Shown here: piece after piece, positions 1-13,991 of the stretch
Position numbering within the stretch: position 1 is the stretch's first letter
Layout: every line of letters starts with the position of its first letter
From: Ailurus styani
Lineage: Eukaryota; Chordata; Mammalia; Carnivora; Ailuridae
Length of the DNA: 64,000 bases
Direction of reading: 5' to 3'
Assembly (NCBI GenBank): GCA_002007465.1
Contig: LNAC01000039.1
Coordinates: 1,592,766-1,656,765, forward strand
The notes under the pieces: model-generated
Databases searched by the model: none
Told to the model about the DNA's origin: nothing
The model's input: only the letters and a program-made list of their open reading frames with translations
Position numbers and translations under genes: made by a program

Positions 1-734
1 ACACCAAGAATATACCCATTACATGTAACACAATAATATTTTCTGTGAAAAATAACTATTTTCTAGAACAACAACAAAAACTGAGGGAGAATACTGGCAC
101 TATTTTACAGTTTTACAAATATCTTTAATGTTTGGCTTTGTAGAAAACAGATGAATTATTTGCTTCTACATTCAGTGCTCTACAATGTTGTTTTGGCTAA
201 CTTATATAAATATACAAGCTTATAAAAATATGTACCTGGAAAAAGGAGTAGCATTTTTTTTTCCAGATTCTTTTTTTTTTTCTTTATTTTCTATTCTTTG
301 AAGGAGTAGCATTTTAACAGACTTCAGATTTGTGGATACTACACCAGATTCAATAAGTATAGTTTATTAAAACATTAATGTGGAATCTGAAAACTTATCA
401 ATAAACAATTTGATCTCTGTTACATTAATATCCCTAATACTGACCTTGCATTTTGAATAGTTCTTTTTCACACGCATTATTTTGTAACATCATGCACTGA
501 CCATTTGGAAAATACTTGTTTACTGAATTAATGTAGATTTTCTCTAAACACTGACACATTAAATTTCTTAAAAATCAGATCAGTTAAAATGACCAAAAAT
601 CTCAAGAGAAAACTGTTTTAAGAATAATAAAGCTGTCAAGATCATAGTAGAAGAAAAAAAAAAAGATCATCGTAGAAGATACGTTTTCCAAAATTCTAAT
701 TTTCATTTAGAAGTTCATTTTTCTTTTGAGGAAA

Positions 735-1045
735 ACAAGATGTATTTATTTTATTTTATTTTTTGAATCCAATTTTATTTTATTTTATGATCCAAGATTC
801 ACATTCATTGTTTATGCACCACACCCAGTGCTCCATGCAATACGTGCCCTCCTTAATACCCACCATCAGACTCACCCATCTCCCCACTCCCTCCCCTCCA
901 TAACCCTCAGTTTGTTTCTCAGAGTCCACAGTCTCTCATGGTTCGCCTCCCCCTCCGATTTACCCCAATTCACTTTTCCTTTCCTCCTCCTAAAGTCCTC
1001 CATTTTATTCCTTCACATTTTAACAATGGCAACAAATACTGCTGT
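735..1045 (-). mobile_element. Carnivore L1 3' end
   Basis: It matches the recalled carnivore L1 3' untranslated pattern in reverse: CACCCAGTGCTCCATGCAAT, GTGCCCTCCTTAATACCCA and CCTCAGTTTGTTTCTCAGAG. The open frame through it is incidental. Confidence 0.85.
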
Positions 1046-1754
1046 CCTTACGGTAAGATATTCACTTCATTTATTTTAAGAAACTGTTTTACAACTACCC
1101 AAGTCTGAATAACCACACTTTATCAGCCACTCTTTTGAATAAAAAATGGTGTTTTATGAAAAAGGTGGCTTATTCAGCTTGCCCTCAAACAAGGGCTTAA
1201 GAGTTTTTCCTTAAGACAACCATCATATTTGACACAGAGCAGAAGTGCTTTGTATGTACTCTCCATTTCAACACACAGGAGATTAAAAAGACATGTACTT
1301 AAGAGTTAAGATTAATAATAATCCATAACTTGTACTGCTTCATCCAGAACAGTCTTAAGTGAAACTGAGATTCTTTCTACTGCAAGTGTGTGGCAGTGAA
1401 GAATATGATAACCACCTGCACAGTGTGGTGCACCACCCTGCTTTGTGCTGTGGTGCCCACAGTTTGACCCACCATCTCTTTTGCAGATAAGTACAAATGT
1501 AAACACAGAGGCAAGGGCAAATAGCACCTTAATATTGTTATGGAAATTGATTTGACCTTATGAATCCTTTCCAAGCTCTTTGGGTATGCCTATGGATCCA
1601 CAGAGTGCTTTGAGAACCACTACACTAAATCAAAACAATTCTAAGCCTTTCCTATCATTATTACAATCCACTGATTCACTCAATCAGTAATTACAGAGGG
1701 CTTGGTATGTAGTGCCAGGTAGGTACCATAAAGTGTCTTGGTATTTGAGTGTCT

Positions 1755-1850
1755 TGAAGTCATTCACTCGTGTATCCCAAGCATCTAGAATAATGCCTGG
1801 CTGGCACACAGTAGTCTTTGGGTATTAGTTGAATGAATAAATAAATGGGT
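1755..1850 (+). mobile_element. L2 3' tail
   Basis: The sequence with ATAATGCCTGGCTGGCACA and GTTGAATGAATAAATAAAT fits the conserved end of mammalian L2. Confidence 0.7.
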
Positions 1851-2708
1851 ACCTATGATATATTTTAACCTAGATTCCAAAGTCTTAAAGTGCATCCTCT
1901 CCCATGAATAATTATGGGAATTATTTTTCAACATAATGGGAAAGACTAACATGTTAGGCAATACAGAATCTCTACACTCATTATGCTTGGAGTGGTTTTA
2001 CCCTCATACCGTTCTAAACTTAAATTATTATATATACAGGCAGTCTTTCCTTTGCATGATACCATGGTAACTGAAAGTCATGCATATCAGAACCATATCC
2101 TCATTTTGGTTCCGTAGTAACTAAAATCTGTGGTAACATGGTATTGTGCAAAGCACATTAGTACAAATGAAGCGGAAATAAATGCCAATGACCCACACAC
2201 TCAATTTTAGTAAAGTGGGAAGGAAAGCATCTTAGGAAGAATGGGTGAGCAGCCTTTGGGCTGTGACTCTGAATGAGTGTCTCTTACAGGAAAGCAAATT
2301 AGATACCTAAAATGACTTTTCAAACTCCTAACACACTTCCCTCCCACAATTCATTGCCCTTTGAGAATCACTGCCTAGTGACGAACTAATAGAGGTATTT
2401 CAATCCTTCAATGGTATTTGTTTATTGCTTGGGGAGCAGGGGCTGAAGAATCAAGGTGGTTAAGGGGAAAGACAGACCACTTTATAAACTATTAGAATAA
2501 AATTAAGTTATAATAAATCTGGACTGATCTTAAAAACTCAGGAATTAAAATTTCTCAAAACATACTCAGATCAAGTCTTTGGAGTTCTGTCTCCTGACCC
2601 TTCTCACAATTCAATCAAAATAGCCTTAGAGATACTCAACGCATTAAGCTGCACCCCTTCCCCACTCCCACACCCACATCTAAACTCAGGATTTTGTTCT
2701 TCTTGAGA

Positions 2709-2927
2709 TTTTTTTTTTTTTTTTTTTTTTTTAAAGATTTTATTTATTCATTTGACACAGAGAGAGAGATTACAAGTAGGCAGAGAGGCAGGCAGAGAGA
2801 GAGGAGAGAGGAGGAAGCAGGCTCCCCGCTGAGCAGAGAGCCCGATGTGGGCCTCGATCCCAGGACCCTGGGATCATGACCTGAGCCGAAGGCAGCGGCT
2901 TTAACCCACTGAGCCACCCAGGCGCCC
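2709..2927 (-). mobile_element. CAN-SINE, full length
   Basis: Read on the minus strand it has the head GGGCGCCTGGGTGGCTCA, CT-rich body, AATAAA tail and long poly(A). A target-site duplication GAGATTTTTT flanks it. Its orientation matches ATG5 transcription. Confidence 0.95.
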
Positions 2928-3202
2928 GAGATTTTTTTTGATGAATATAAATATTCCAAAATACTACAAATTTTAAATGGTATATTCAGCTCCAAAAACA
3001 GGCACTCATGCATTCAATGTTTAAATGGCTCTGCCAAGAGTTAGCAAGAAATCGAAAGATATATGGATGAAAACTAGCAACAGCTTAGCCATGAAAAAGT
3101 GTCATAGGAGAAGCAATAAACAACTACACTTAAAAAAATCTATTCTAAAGTCTACTTACTAAATACTATAAGTGAAAGAAATGGGAAATGCTATTTAAAC
3201 TA

Positions 3203-3352
<150 letters not shown>

Positions 3353-4244
3353 TCAGCACACACTGTAACATCAAATATCAGGGGGCTTTAACCACAAATC
3401 ATAAAATGGTAACATTTTATACAGTTACTTGCCCAAGCTAATATCGTATAGTTTCCAGGTATCAGTTTTCTTATAAGCATTTCATTCACTAAAGCTTCAA
3501 TATACATAACAGGATACTGCTAAAGAATCTTTCATCAGCCATGACGACTGTTACATCACAGTACTGCAGTATCTGATTACCATCCCAGTATTCACACTGG
3601 ACAAACAGTTTTTTAAAGCTATGTAAATATATTTTTTTATTTTTTTAAATATTAGAAAATTTTAAGAACTAAGAAAATCACCTTAAAAAGCATGCAATTA
3701 TCTATTTTGTGGTTATCACTATTAACGCTATAGAAAGTGAGTTATTTATGCATACATATGTAAATATAGATTAGGCTTATCCATTACACAACACTATTAC
3801 CTGCTTTTTTTGTATAACAACATGTCAACATTTTCCAAAGTCACTGAATATTTTTCCGCAACCTCAGACTGAAGTTTTTTACAAAAATAAATTTTGGACT
3901 TCCTAAATAAGAGAACCTTTCCAAATATAACCATTACTTACAGTGAAGCAAATTATTAAGCAATAATACAAACCTTGCAGATTTCAATAAACAAATCTTA
4001 TTTTTTAAATCATCCTTTTAAAGAAGACTAAAGTGGCTACAATAATGAAACAGAATTAAACAACACTTCCAACGAGGCAAAAAGAGGACTACGTGGTGTC
4101 TTGTACAGTCCTGTTCTTTTTATGTTAGTGAGTTATTCTTAGATTTAGAAGCTGCAAAATTTGGAAATACATCTAATTCCCCTCAAAATGAATGACCCAA
4201 TACATTACCTAACCAAGATTCAAATATTAATACTAATTCTGTTT

Positions 4245-4336
4245 GCAAGGATACTAACTCCAAACAAATATACTATCTGAATTAACTGGTTCCAAGACTG
4301 CTTACTTCTGATGAGTCTATTAATATGCAAGAAAAT
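4245..4336 (+). repeat. 92-bp direct repeat, copy 1
   Basis: It differs from 6181-6272 at 3 of 92 positions. It begins GCAAGGATACTAACTCCAAA. Similarity stops sharply at both ends. Confidence 0.9.
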
Positions 4337-6180
4337 ACATTTAGTGAAATACAATTGGTGAAAAGTCATCAATCACTAGAGATCATGTTATTTAGAAAGA
4401 ATTTAGAATGAATGCCCTACTAGTAAAATAAAACAGGGTAACTTTAGTCATATATGTGTTGTATCTTTTAAAAATAACCCTTAAACCTCTAAAATTGAAA
4501 GTTAGCATCTAACATGAATCTTTCTTAACCAAATATGAATACTGAAGGAAATTTTGGACTACCCAAATAATAGAATGTTTCCTTCAGAAACATTTCAGAA
4601 CCCAGAAAAAAAGCCCTGGCCTCTCAAAATCTAAAACAAAAATAATAATTTGAAAAACAAAAATACTGCATTACAGAAAAGTTATAGATTCTATCCAATT
4701 CTGATACTTCTCTCCGAACTTCTTAAAATTGTACAAGCTCTGCATAATGCTTTGTATTTTTACAAAACAGGCCTTCATTAGTCCTCATTCTGTTCCAGGA
4801 ATTCTATGTCATCATTCGAGGAATTATTTCATCATTATTTATCTATTATTCCCAACTATGCTAAAAAAAGAAAAAAAGACTGAACTAGTAACAACTTGGA
4901 AGAATAATGGCATGCCTAGAAGAATGACAGGATAATGAATGTATTCTTCCATTTTCTTATTGTTTCACCTAGAATATTACATCATATTTCAAGGAAGTAT
5001 AAAATAAGAATGCAGACCCCATCTTTGGAGTCTGCTTTTATCTATCTTTAATATAGCTGAAAATTCAAAATGTCTAATTTTCCATGCATAATGGGAAAGA
5101 GAGGAAAACTGACAAGGGAAGATGTTATGCAATTATTACATAAATCAGAAGGCTTTTACAGAGACAGCAGTACTTTGGACTTTAATGACAGTGATAAAAT
5201 TGATCACTTAAGTGAAATCTCAGACTATTAGATGAGTCATTAGATGATATTCTAGGTGAATTTTACCACAAATTCAAAAACTAATGAATGAACAATATAT
5301 ATCTAAAGACACGGTATTCTTAATCCACTTAGTCATTCAACAGCAAGAATTTCATCATACGATATTTTATGACAAGAACCTGAATCATTTTGTTAAAGAT
5401 GTGTGATAGTATTTTTTCATCTTTTATGCCATTTGTGCACTGCAATTTACCTGATAGTGAGCAAGAGCTAAAGGCAGATTTGTACCAAAGACGACTAGAT
5501 GGAATTGTATGATGTAGAAATGAACAAGTATTGAACTGATCATTCTTATTGTTGTTTACTAATGTAAACAAATATTTTACAACAAAACCATGATCTGTCA
5601 AAGGTTTAAAAATTTCTTTAAGCACTGCTGTTAAGCAAGAAAAGCCAGAAGTCACAATAAGCTACAACCTCTTAGAGGTCTATATGAATGTATGACAACT
5701 AATGAGTAGTTAGTTGCACTCAGAAGACATTGCCCACTTCTGGTATCTATACCTTCAAAACCAGGGAAATAAGAAGCGTAAATCTGAATTTGCTGTATCT
5801 AAATGATTTTTAAAATTTCTAATAAAGTTGTCATACACTATTCCTTTATTTTTCTCTAAGTTATTTATAAAGTAACTTACATATAAATATATTTTTTAAG
5901 TTCACTGGTTTCAGATGGTACATGATGACTCTTTTCCCCAATATACTAAAGATCAGGATGAAATTTAAAAATTATGGTTTCTAATACTTACATTTAACTA
6001 TAAATGTATGTCAAGTATCAACATAAAAGCATTCTGAATATAATAACTAGTAATTATCCTGCAATAATCTTTAAAAATAAAGCTGCAGCAGAAAGAGCTA
6101 TTTACTTCCTTCTATTATCAAAGTCTGTATGTTCGGCTTATATGTGGCTCAACGCGGATGTTTGTCAGAATGATTTTGAT

Positions 6181-6272
6181 GCAAGGATACTAACTCCAAA
6201 AAAATATACTATCTGAATTAACTGGTTCCAAGACTGCTTATTTCTGATGAGTCTATTAATATACAAGAAAAT
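6181..6272 (+). repeat. 92-bp direct repeat, copy 2
   Basis: It lies 1,936 bp from copy 1 in the same orientation and is about 97% identical. Confidence 0.9.
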
Positions 6273-7036
6273 CTGTAACAGAAAACAGAACTGGCAAGAA
6301 TTAAAGGTACTGAATTTCTCTTACACTATAATCTAATTTACATCAAGGGTTTCAAAAGTACTAATTTGTACAACTCCTCTAAACAGATATTCTACATAGT
6401 TTTGTCAGGAGGCTCCTAGCCCACAACATAGAAACCACATAAGCCATAACTCTAAGTAAATCATAATGTAACCATTTATCTGTTATGTTGCTACTCCTGC
6501 CAATCTAACCTAAATTAACTAGAAAAGGAAGTGGTGAGGATATGAACCTGGAATATATCCCAGAAGAGGGCCCAACTAGTAAAGGTTCAATCTACTGTCT
6601 AATAAAAATTCACTATACCAGAATAGTTAGTGTCAGGTCTATTTTCACACTTCATTCATTTTCTTTCTCTTCCTTAAATTGTTCTAGTCTTTTCTAAATT
6701 CAATTCTCAAAATGAGTAATATTTTCATTTTTCTTTGCATAAGGTGTTTCTTCTTTACCCTTTCATTACTGCTAAAATACAGACACACATCCTGGTCACA
6801 TGTACAGTAATAACGGATATGTTCCTAAGTCAGCCAAGGGTGCTCTCGGTAGTCTAAACATCTGCAGTCAGATAGCAAAGCAGTATTCTAACATCAGCGC
6901 TGAAAGAAAACTTCCCCATATACTAGAGAGAACTATCGTCCTACTCCTTTTCACCAAAATAAATGCATCCTATTCATAAGTGTCCTAGTGATTCACTGGA
7001 AACAGGATTATATTTCATTGAATAAAAAGGGTACAA

Positions 7037-7142
7037 ATTGGGGCACCTGGGTGGCTCAGTTGGTTAAGCATCCAACTCTTGATCACAGCTCAGGTTTTGA
7101 TCTCAGGGTCGCAAGTTCAAGTCCCATGTTAAAAAAAAAGAT
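7037..7142 (+). mobile_element. CAN-SINE, short tRNA-head form
   Basis: The head GGGGCACCTGGGTGGCTCAG runs to an A-tail with no CT-rich body. A perfect target-site duplication AAAGGGTACAA is at 7026-7036 and 7143-7153. Confidence 0.93.
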
Positions 7143-8189
7143 AAAGGGTACAACTCAAATGTACACCAAAGTAATTTAATGTTTACAATCAATTTTGCTT
7201 TGCTTTACCTATGGGACAAACACAAACAACTGTAAATTAGCACTGTGTTTCACAGCTTTCTAAACCTATTATTATGCATGAAAAAGTACAAAAACAGCCA
7301 AGGGGATACTACCTGTCTCAAATGCTAACTAAATCACATTTCAAAATTCAAGTTTACAGAATTTATAAAATTTTAGAAATTCAACCTTAGAAAAAAGACA
7401 ATCCATAATAGAGAAGAGCCTGCACAGTATTTATAATTAAGAGGTTATTTTGTTAAAATTTACTTTTGAAGCCAGATAGATATAGTATTAAATTCTGGGT
7501 CATTCTGCTATGTCTATGCTTAAAATCAACATCAGTGCTTGCTGCTTTTTTTTTTTTTCTAAATTCAAAAGGTAATTTCAACTTCTTACTTTCCAACCAG
7601 TCCTGAAAATAAGTCAGTTTATACAAAATAATACTATTCTATTAGAGATACTTGCTTTTTGACAAAAAGAAAAGCTTTTTCTAAAATTTATACTGAAAGA
7701 CTAAGATCTAACTAATATTAGGGTATACAAACAAAGTGTTCTTTAGAAGAACCAGGAACTGTTCTCTTAAAATAATTCTAATATAAAAGTAACAAATACA
7801 AACTTTGACCACTTGATTTACAGTAAAAAGAAACTTCACCTTTCAAAATGCAATGTTAGAGCACCCTCTGCTGACTAATCAACTCAAATCACTCTCACAA
7901 AAAAAAAAAATAAAGAAAAAGAAAGCCTTGCATTTGAGTTAGATCAGCACTTTCTATTTACCACATAATTTTTAAAACTTAAGGAGACAAAGGACCATAG
8001 AGGATAAAATAGTAATCAAATAAAGCCCCCTCAGATTCTCTCTACAAATCAACAATATGTTAAGTATTCATTATGTGTATACCACTGTTCTTAAATATCT
8101 TTCTATTCTAATATGGACAAATATAAGCAATTTAGAGAGTACATACAGAACTGAAGAAAAAAACTAACAAATAGAATATTAGCAGGTAT

Positions 8190-8300
8190 TGTGGAAAGAC
8201 TCTGAACTAAGACTTCCAAAATCTGGTACTACTCACTAATTTGAGCAAGTTATTTTATTTATTTCAGCCTCATTTTCATCCACCCAATGAACAAAGATTT
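8190..8300 (+). mobile_element. MIR fragment
   Basis: ACTCACTAATTTGAGCAAGT and TTTCAGCCTCATTTTCATCC fit the MIR core with its CATTTTC-type 3' part. Confidence 0.6.
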
Positions 8301-8829
8301 ACTTAGCACCTCTTATGTACTACTGCTTAAGGTACAAAAGCCCATGCTCAAGTATCTTATGCAGATGTTTAAACAATTATAATAATAAATACAAATAGCA
8401 GGAGTTATAGAGTAAGAAATAATTACCAATTTATGCTCTTTCTACCTTCTTTTATGAATTATCTAAACTGGTGTTTGATTTCCTTTCTCGCTTGAGTTTA
8501 TTTAAAACTCCAAAGAATCAAGTATAAGATGTTATCACCCTACTCAAATAAATGCTCCTCTACTCTTAAGACACTTGCATGGTCTCAATGGTCCCAAGCC
8601 CTACAAAACTTCAGTGGTAGCTGCTTCCCTATAATGATTATCCAATCATATGAAGCCCACTGCTTAAATGCCAAGTAGGTATTGAGAGCCCATTACTCCT
8701 TTAACTAGGAGAAAACTGCTAGGGTTGGGAGCAAAAAGAGAAAAGATCAAGAGTTAGCCCAGAGGTCCTGGATTATATTCATGCCTCTGGAAGCTATTCC
8801 TTCCTCAAATATATGGAGTACCTAACAAT

Positions 8830-9341
8830 ACGGTAGTTAGTCTCCCCCACCCATGCAAAGGGAATATGTTCCAAGACTGCCCTAAGGATGCCTGAAACCG
8901 AAGATAGTACCAAACTCTACATATACTATGTTTTCTCCTGTGATAAACCTATGACCTATGATAAAATTTCATTTATAAATTAGGCACAGTAAGAGATTAA
9001 CAACAATAACTTATAATAGGAAGGCACAGTAAGAGATTAACAACAATAACTTATAATAGGACAATTATAACAAAAAGCTATAATAAAAGTTATGTGTAGA
9101 CGCTCTCAAAATGTCTTACTGTACTGTACTCACCCCTCTTGGGATAATGTGAGATGATAAAATGCCTATGTGATGAGATGAAGTAGGGTGAATAACATAA
9201 GCATGATGACCCAGTGTTAGGCTACTACTGCTAACCTTCTGACAATATGTCAGAGAAGGATCATCCGCTTCCAGACCGTGGCTGACTGAGGGTAAATGAA
9301 ACTACAAAAAGCAAAACCACAGATAAAGGGGCACTACTGTA
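8830..9341. mobile_element. Tigger-type DNA transposon (MER2-like)
   Basis: It starts near GGTAGTTAGTCTCCCCCACC and ends GGGGCACTACTGTA. Inside are TTAACAACAATAACTTATAA and TTACTGTACTGTACTCACCC, which I recall from MER2-like non-autonomous Tigger elements. An exact 40-bp tandem duplication lies at 8982-9061. No transposase frame is present. Confidence 0.75.
8982..9061 (+). repeat. 40-bp exact tandem duplication
   Basis: Two identical 40-bp units, each beginning AGGCACAGTAAGAGATTAAC, lie inside the Tigger-like element at 8830-9341. The sister copy at 31826 has one unit. Confidence 0.9.
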
Positions 9342-9769
9342 CTAAAGGAAAAGTTTTATCAAATACCATTAAATACAAAGTACTTGTAGCAGCAAGACAT
9401 AACTATGAAAGTGTCATCATGTATAAAAAGTTAACACCCCAAAATCTATAGCAAAGATATGTGAATACAATTACTTTCACATAAGCTCTCTAAAAGGAAA
9501 ATTAATTTTAATTTTTTACTCCTTAATAAAAGATTCTCAGAAGAGATAAATACTGACAAAGAACATGATATATTTAAGTCAACATCATTACTCTGTGGTA
9601 ACAGACAGGGGTCCAAACATTATTTACAGATATAGAATACAAACTTACAGAATACAAATCATATCAAATACAAAAAAACCCACCATATAGGACAGATTAA
9701 AACAGCAGCTGAAGGATGATGACTGAGCAATCATTTACTTATAAAAGTTAAACTGAGGTTTCCCATCTT

Positions 9770-9990
9770 TTCCAGAGTTTCTCAATTGGGGGTGCTTCTG
9801 TACCCCTCCATCCCAGGACACCTGGCAGCACTTTTTATAATGACTACAGGGAATGCTACTAGCTCTAGTAGGTAGAGGCCAAGGCTGCTACTAAAAATCC
9901 CACAATGCACAGGGTAGCCCTCCCACAGCAAAGAATTACCTAGGTCAAAATATCAATAGAGCCCTTGTTAAGAAGCCTTACTTTACACTA
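9770..9990 (-). mobile_element. MER5A-like hAT-Charlie element
   Basis: In reverse it reads as MER5A: GAGTTTCTCAATTGGGGGTG, GTAGGTAGAGGCCAAGG, then CCCACAATGCACAGGGTAGC and a CAGCAAAGAATTACCT segment. Confidence 0.7.
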
Positions 9991-11443
9991 ATAAAATTGA
10001 AAAGCATAGTGTCAGTCACATGAATTCTTAACAATAATGTGTATATAACTAATACACATAGAGCAATACAATTTCAACATCCAACCATAATACAGATAGA
10101 ACTGTCAAGAATATAGATACAGCCTATTTCTACTCACCCACAATCTTTCCCCCTCCTTCCTTTCCCTCTACTCTCCTGATCCTTGCTCCTCTTATACTTC
10201 TTTTAAGCCACCTTCCCATTCCAAAACCTCCAATTCTTCTGAGAAATAAAAAGAAACAGAAAATATTGACGTATCTAGACCTCCTGAGGTCTAGAACTAT
10301 TCAAGAGTCGTAATGAGTCTGATATATGATCATGAAGCTTGTCAATACTGTTTTTATTTAAAAATGAATGCTATAAAGAACTTTGTCATCCTTTCCCAGC
10401 ACTGCCTCAAAAGGTTAGAGATGTGAGCTCAAAACAAAATCTCCTTGCTTCCAAAATCGATACAAAATATCACTTTGTATGTTTATAAACCATTATGAAA
10501 AATCTACTCACTTGTGGGAATTCATCATGAGGTGAGTTCCAAGAGTTCACTCCTTATTTCTAAGTAATGGTTATATTCAAGTCAGCTGTACTTATTAAAC
10601 ACCTCCCAGCTTCCTTTTTTATGAGCCTCTTTTAAAACTCTTCATTTTAATAATCCAGATTTAGAATGCAAGCCCACTTTTAACCTACTTATGCTGTTCA
10701 TATTTAAGTCTTGATTTTTCATTCAACTATATTCATATAAGCAGCATTTCAACACCTACATCCCAGCATACCTGGAACCATTTTTTATATTCTTCTCTGT
10801 AATTTCTCTAGTTTCATTAAATATTTTTGGAAGCACAATTTATAAAACTCCGAGTAATAGGGGAAGTACAAAAATACTTCATCTGTACATGGATAAACCC
10901 AGGTTTAGGATTTACTTTCAATATGTTTCTTAAGAATGACAGAATATCAAAATTATTTTTCACATAAAAAGGAAATCAATATATTTTAAATACTAAGCCA
11001 AGGCTAGACAAAATGTGCATATAGTACTAAATGTGGCAATCAATTTGAAAGATGCCATTTTAGGTAATTATGTGTTTATAAAGATCTGTTATAAAAATTT
11101 TAGAGATAGAAGCAAAACTGCATAGTGTCACAGAGTGACTTATTCATTAGGGAGTCTTAAATATGTCTAGGGAAAAAAACCATAATCAAATACACTATTA
11201 TTATGCCACTGAAAAATCTACTGTTGAAAATATATACAAATCTGTCCAGTCTCCCATGCATCCAAAAGAAGGAAGAAATATTTTCAATAAAATATTTGAA
11301 CAATAGTTTAAAATTCACTGTATTATATGAGCTAGACTAGTGATTTATTTCTTTATATAACTTTTTAGAAATCGCTTCAGGGCACTATACCTTCATAAAG
11401 CTAGCATATACTCAATGCTTAATAATGCAGAAAAATTCACTCA

Positions 11444-11599
<156 letters not shown>

Positions 11600-13002
11600 T
11601 TATTTACTATTTTTTCAAAAATATATATACTAAATAGGTCTTCGAATTTTAAGGAAAAACAGCCATGTTCTTTGCATTATTTTGAATATTCCACACAATG
11701 TCAACTGCTTTTTATAGCAAATCAAAGGCTAAAGCTTAAGACGTTTTAAATTTCTTTTGAGGTCATTACTTTAAGTAGAGCATACAGCATAAGTACGTAG
11801 AATAAACAACACAAATCTGCGTACAATCTTTCTGTAATACTTTTCTCCAAATAAAAATACAAATGTAATCAGATGTCACGCTATTTAGGATGCTACTTAT
11901 TACTTCTATCAAATTTAACTTAAAAATTAGTATGATTCACCTGAATTAATTAAACTATTATAAGAAAATAATCAACTCAGTCCTAAGGTATATCCTGACT
12001 TATCAATCAGGACTTCTCAATTGGTCCATCATATTTTGATAATCTACCATGTATTAGCTTAATCGCAATGAAGAACACCTCTTCCATATGAGGCTAAAAT
12101 AAAGGTAAAAAAATATTCATAAAAAGTACTTACAAAAATACTTCAACGCAGCAACAGAAAAGACTTTAAAAAGACAGAAATTTTCATTTGATGAATAGGG
12201 GCCCACTACGATACAATGAATAAAAGGATGGCACAATAAGAAACAGTATTTAAAGAATATTCTAGCCATGGTAAATATAAAGAAGATAAGATTATAAACT
12301 GGAAATCTGTTAAGGAAATATTACATGAAGAGATAGGCATGAAGGAGTGGAAAAATGAGAAAGGTCCGGAAATCAGTCAGATTTTGGTTATTACTAATCA
12401 AGAAATTGAAGGAAAGAAATAAGTTAAAGATGACTGTTGAGCCACACATTTTAATCTTTAAAGAGCAATAAGGCACAAGTTTAAGGTATAATGCTGGTAG
12501 ACTGGTGATCTGCCACTGACCAGCAACTCCCCCAATCCTGTCATTATGGAGTCTGGGCCTACTTGGACATCGGAGAAAAAAGTCTGAAAGGGAATGCTGG
12601 GCTAGCCTCAATTGGCATAGTTGTGAAAGCCATCATTGTTTCTCCCCCACCAAAGATATCCAGAAAGAAAACATAAGACAGCATTTAAGAAACCTGGTTA
12701 GAATTTTATAAAGAACACATGAGTGGACAAAAAGGAGGAAAGTGGCAAAAATTCATGTTTTCCCAAGAGATACTCTAGCCATTTCTTGCTTTTCTAAGCT
12801 TCTGTCTTTTGCTGGTAAAACTGTTTTATTACTCTCCTTCAACTGCTTTTGAAAGACTAATTCTGCATCATCATTTTTCATGCTGTTTATTCAAAGTTAT
12901 TATGTCTTTTGGTCAGTAAATCAAGTAGAATTAGTGGGCTGGGGAATACATATAAAGAGAAACATTCTGGGTAAAGGAACTAATATTTTAACACTGAAGA
13001 TC

Positions 13003-13209
13003 GGGGCACCTAGGTGGCTCAGTTGTTAAGTGTCTGCCTTCAGCTCCAGTCACGATCCCAGGGTGCTGGGATTGAGCCCTGTGTCGGGCTCCCCGCTCAG
13101 CGGGAAGCCTGCTTCTCCCTCTCCCACTCCCCCCTGCTTGTGTTCCCTCTCTCACTCTCTCTCTCTCTGTCAAATAAATAAAAATCTTTAAAAAAACAAA
13201 ACAAAACAA
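13003..13209 (+). mobile_element. CAN-SINE
   Basis: It has the tRNA-like head, a CT-rich body, AAATAAATAAA and an A-rich tail containing CAAAA units. An imperfect duplication (CACTGAAGAT versus CACTGAATAT) flanks it. Confidence 0.93.
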
Positions 13210-13672
13210 CCACTGAATATCAAGATTAACAGGACCCAACTAGGCAAGAGAACATGACAGTGGTCCTGGGGAAACAGGGTACAGGGGGTAGGAGGTAGCT
13301 GGCATGCTCCAGTATGGAACAGAATGTACTCACTAATACTAGAAACAAGCTTTTGGATAGCAATGCGTACTCAACAAAACATAAGTTCCTTTTATAAAGA
13401 AACAACTAGAATGTGCATTAGGGAAGAAGAAAAAAGGAAACTAACACAGTGTACAAGAAAAAGCACTAATTGTTTCACAGGCAATATTATCACCTCTAGT
13501 TTACATGCAATTTAAATACCTTGTCAAAATCATATTCTATTAAATAAATGGCAAAGAAAGGATTCATTAAAATCAGAAATGACAAAATCAAATACAGATG
13601 TAACATGGACGTCTCTAAAAAATTAAAACAGCATGATTAATCAGCTACTTTTTAAAAATAAATAAGTACACA

Positions 13673-13991
13673 GTTGACCCTTAAACAACATGGTAATTAG
13701 GGGCGCCAACTGCCACACAGTTCAAAATCTTCACATATAACTTTTGACTCTCCAAAAACCTAACTACTAATGGTCTACTGTTGACTAGAAGCCTTACCAA
13801 TAACATAAACAGTCAATTAACAGATATTTTGTATGTTATATATATTTTACACTTTAGTCTTACAATAAAGATAAGAAAATATTAAGAAAATCATAAGGAA
13901 AAGAAAACACATTTACAGTACTGAACTGTAAAAAAAAATCAGCATATAAATGGACCCACACAGTTCAAACCTGTGTTAAGAGTCAACTATA
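13673..13991. mobile_element. Tigger-type DNA transposon (MER8-like)
   Basis: Inverted ends CAGTTGACCCTTAAACAACA and TTAAGAGTCAACTATA bound a non-coding body with TTTTGTATGTTATATATATT and ATCATAAGGAAAAGAAAACA. This is the order of the MER8-like family as I recall it. A SINE follows directly. Confidence 0.75.

Noticed and set aside
726..1079. A 117-codon plus-strand frame
   Set aside because: It lies in a reversed L1 3' end and has no protein similarity.
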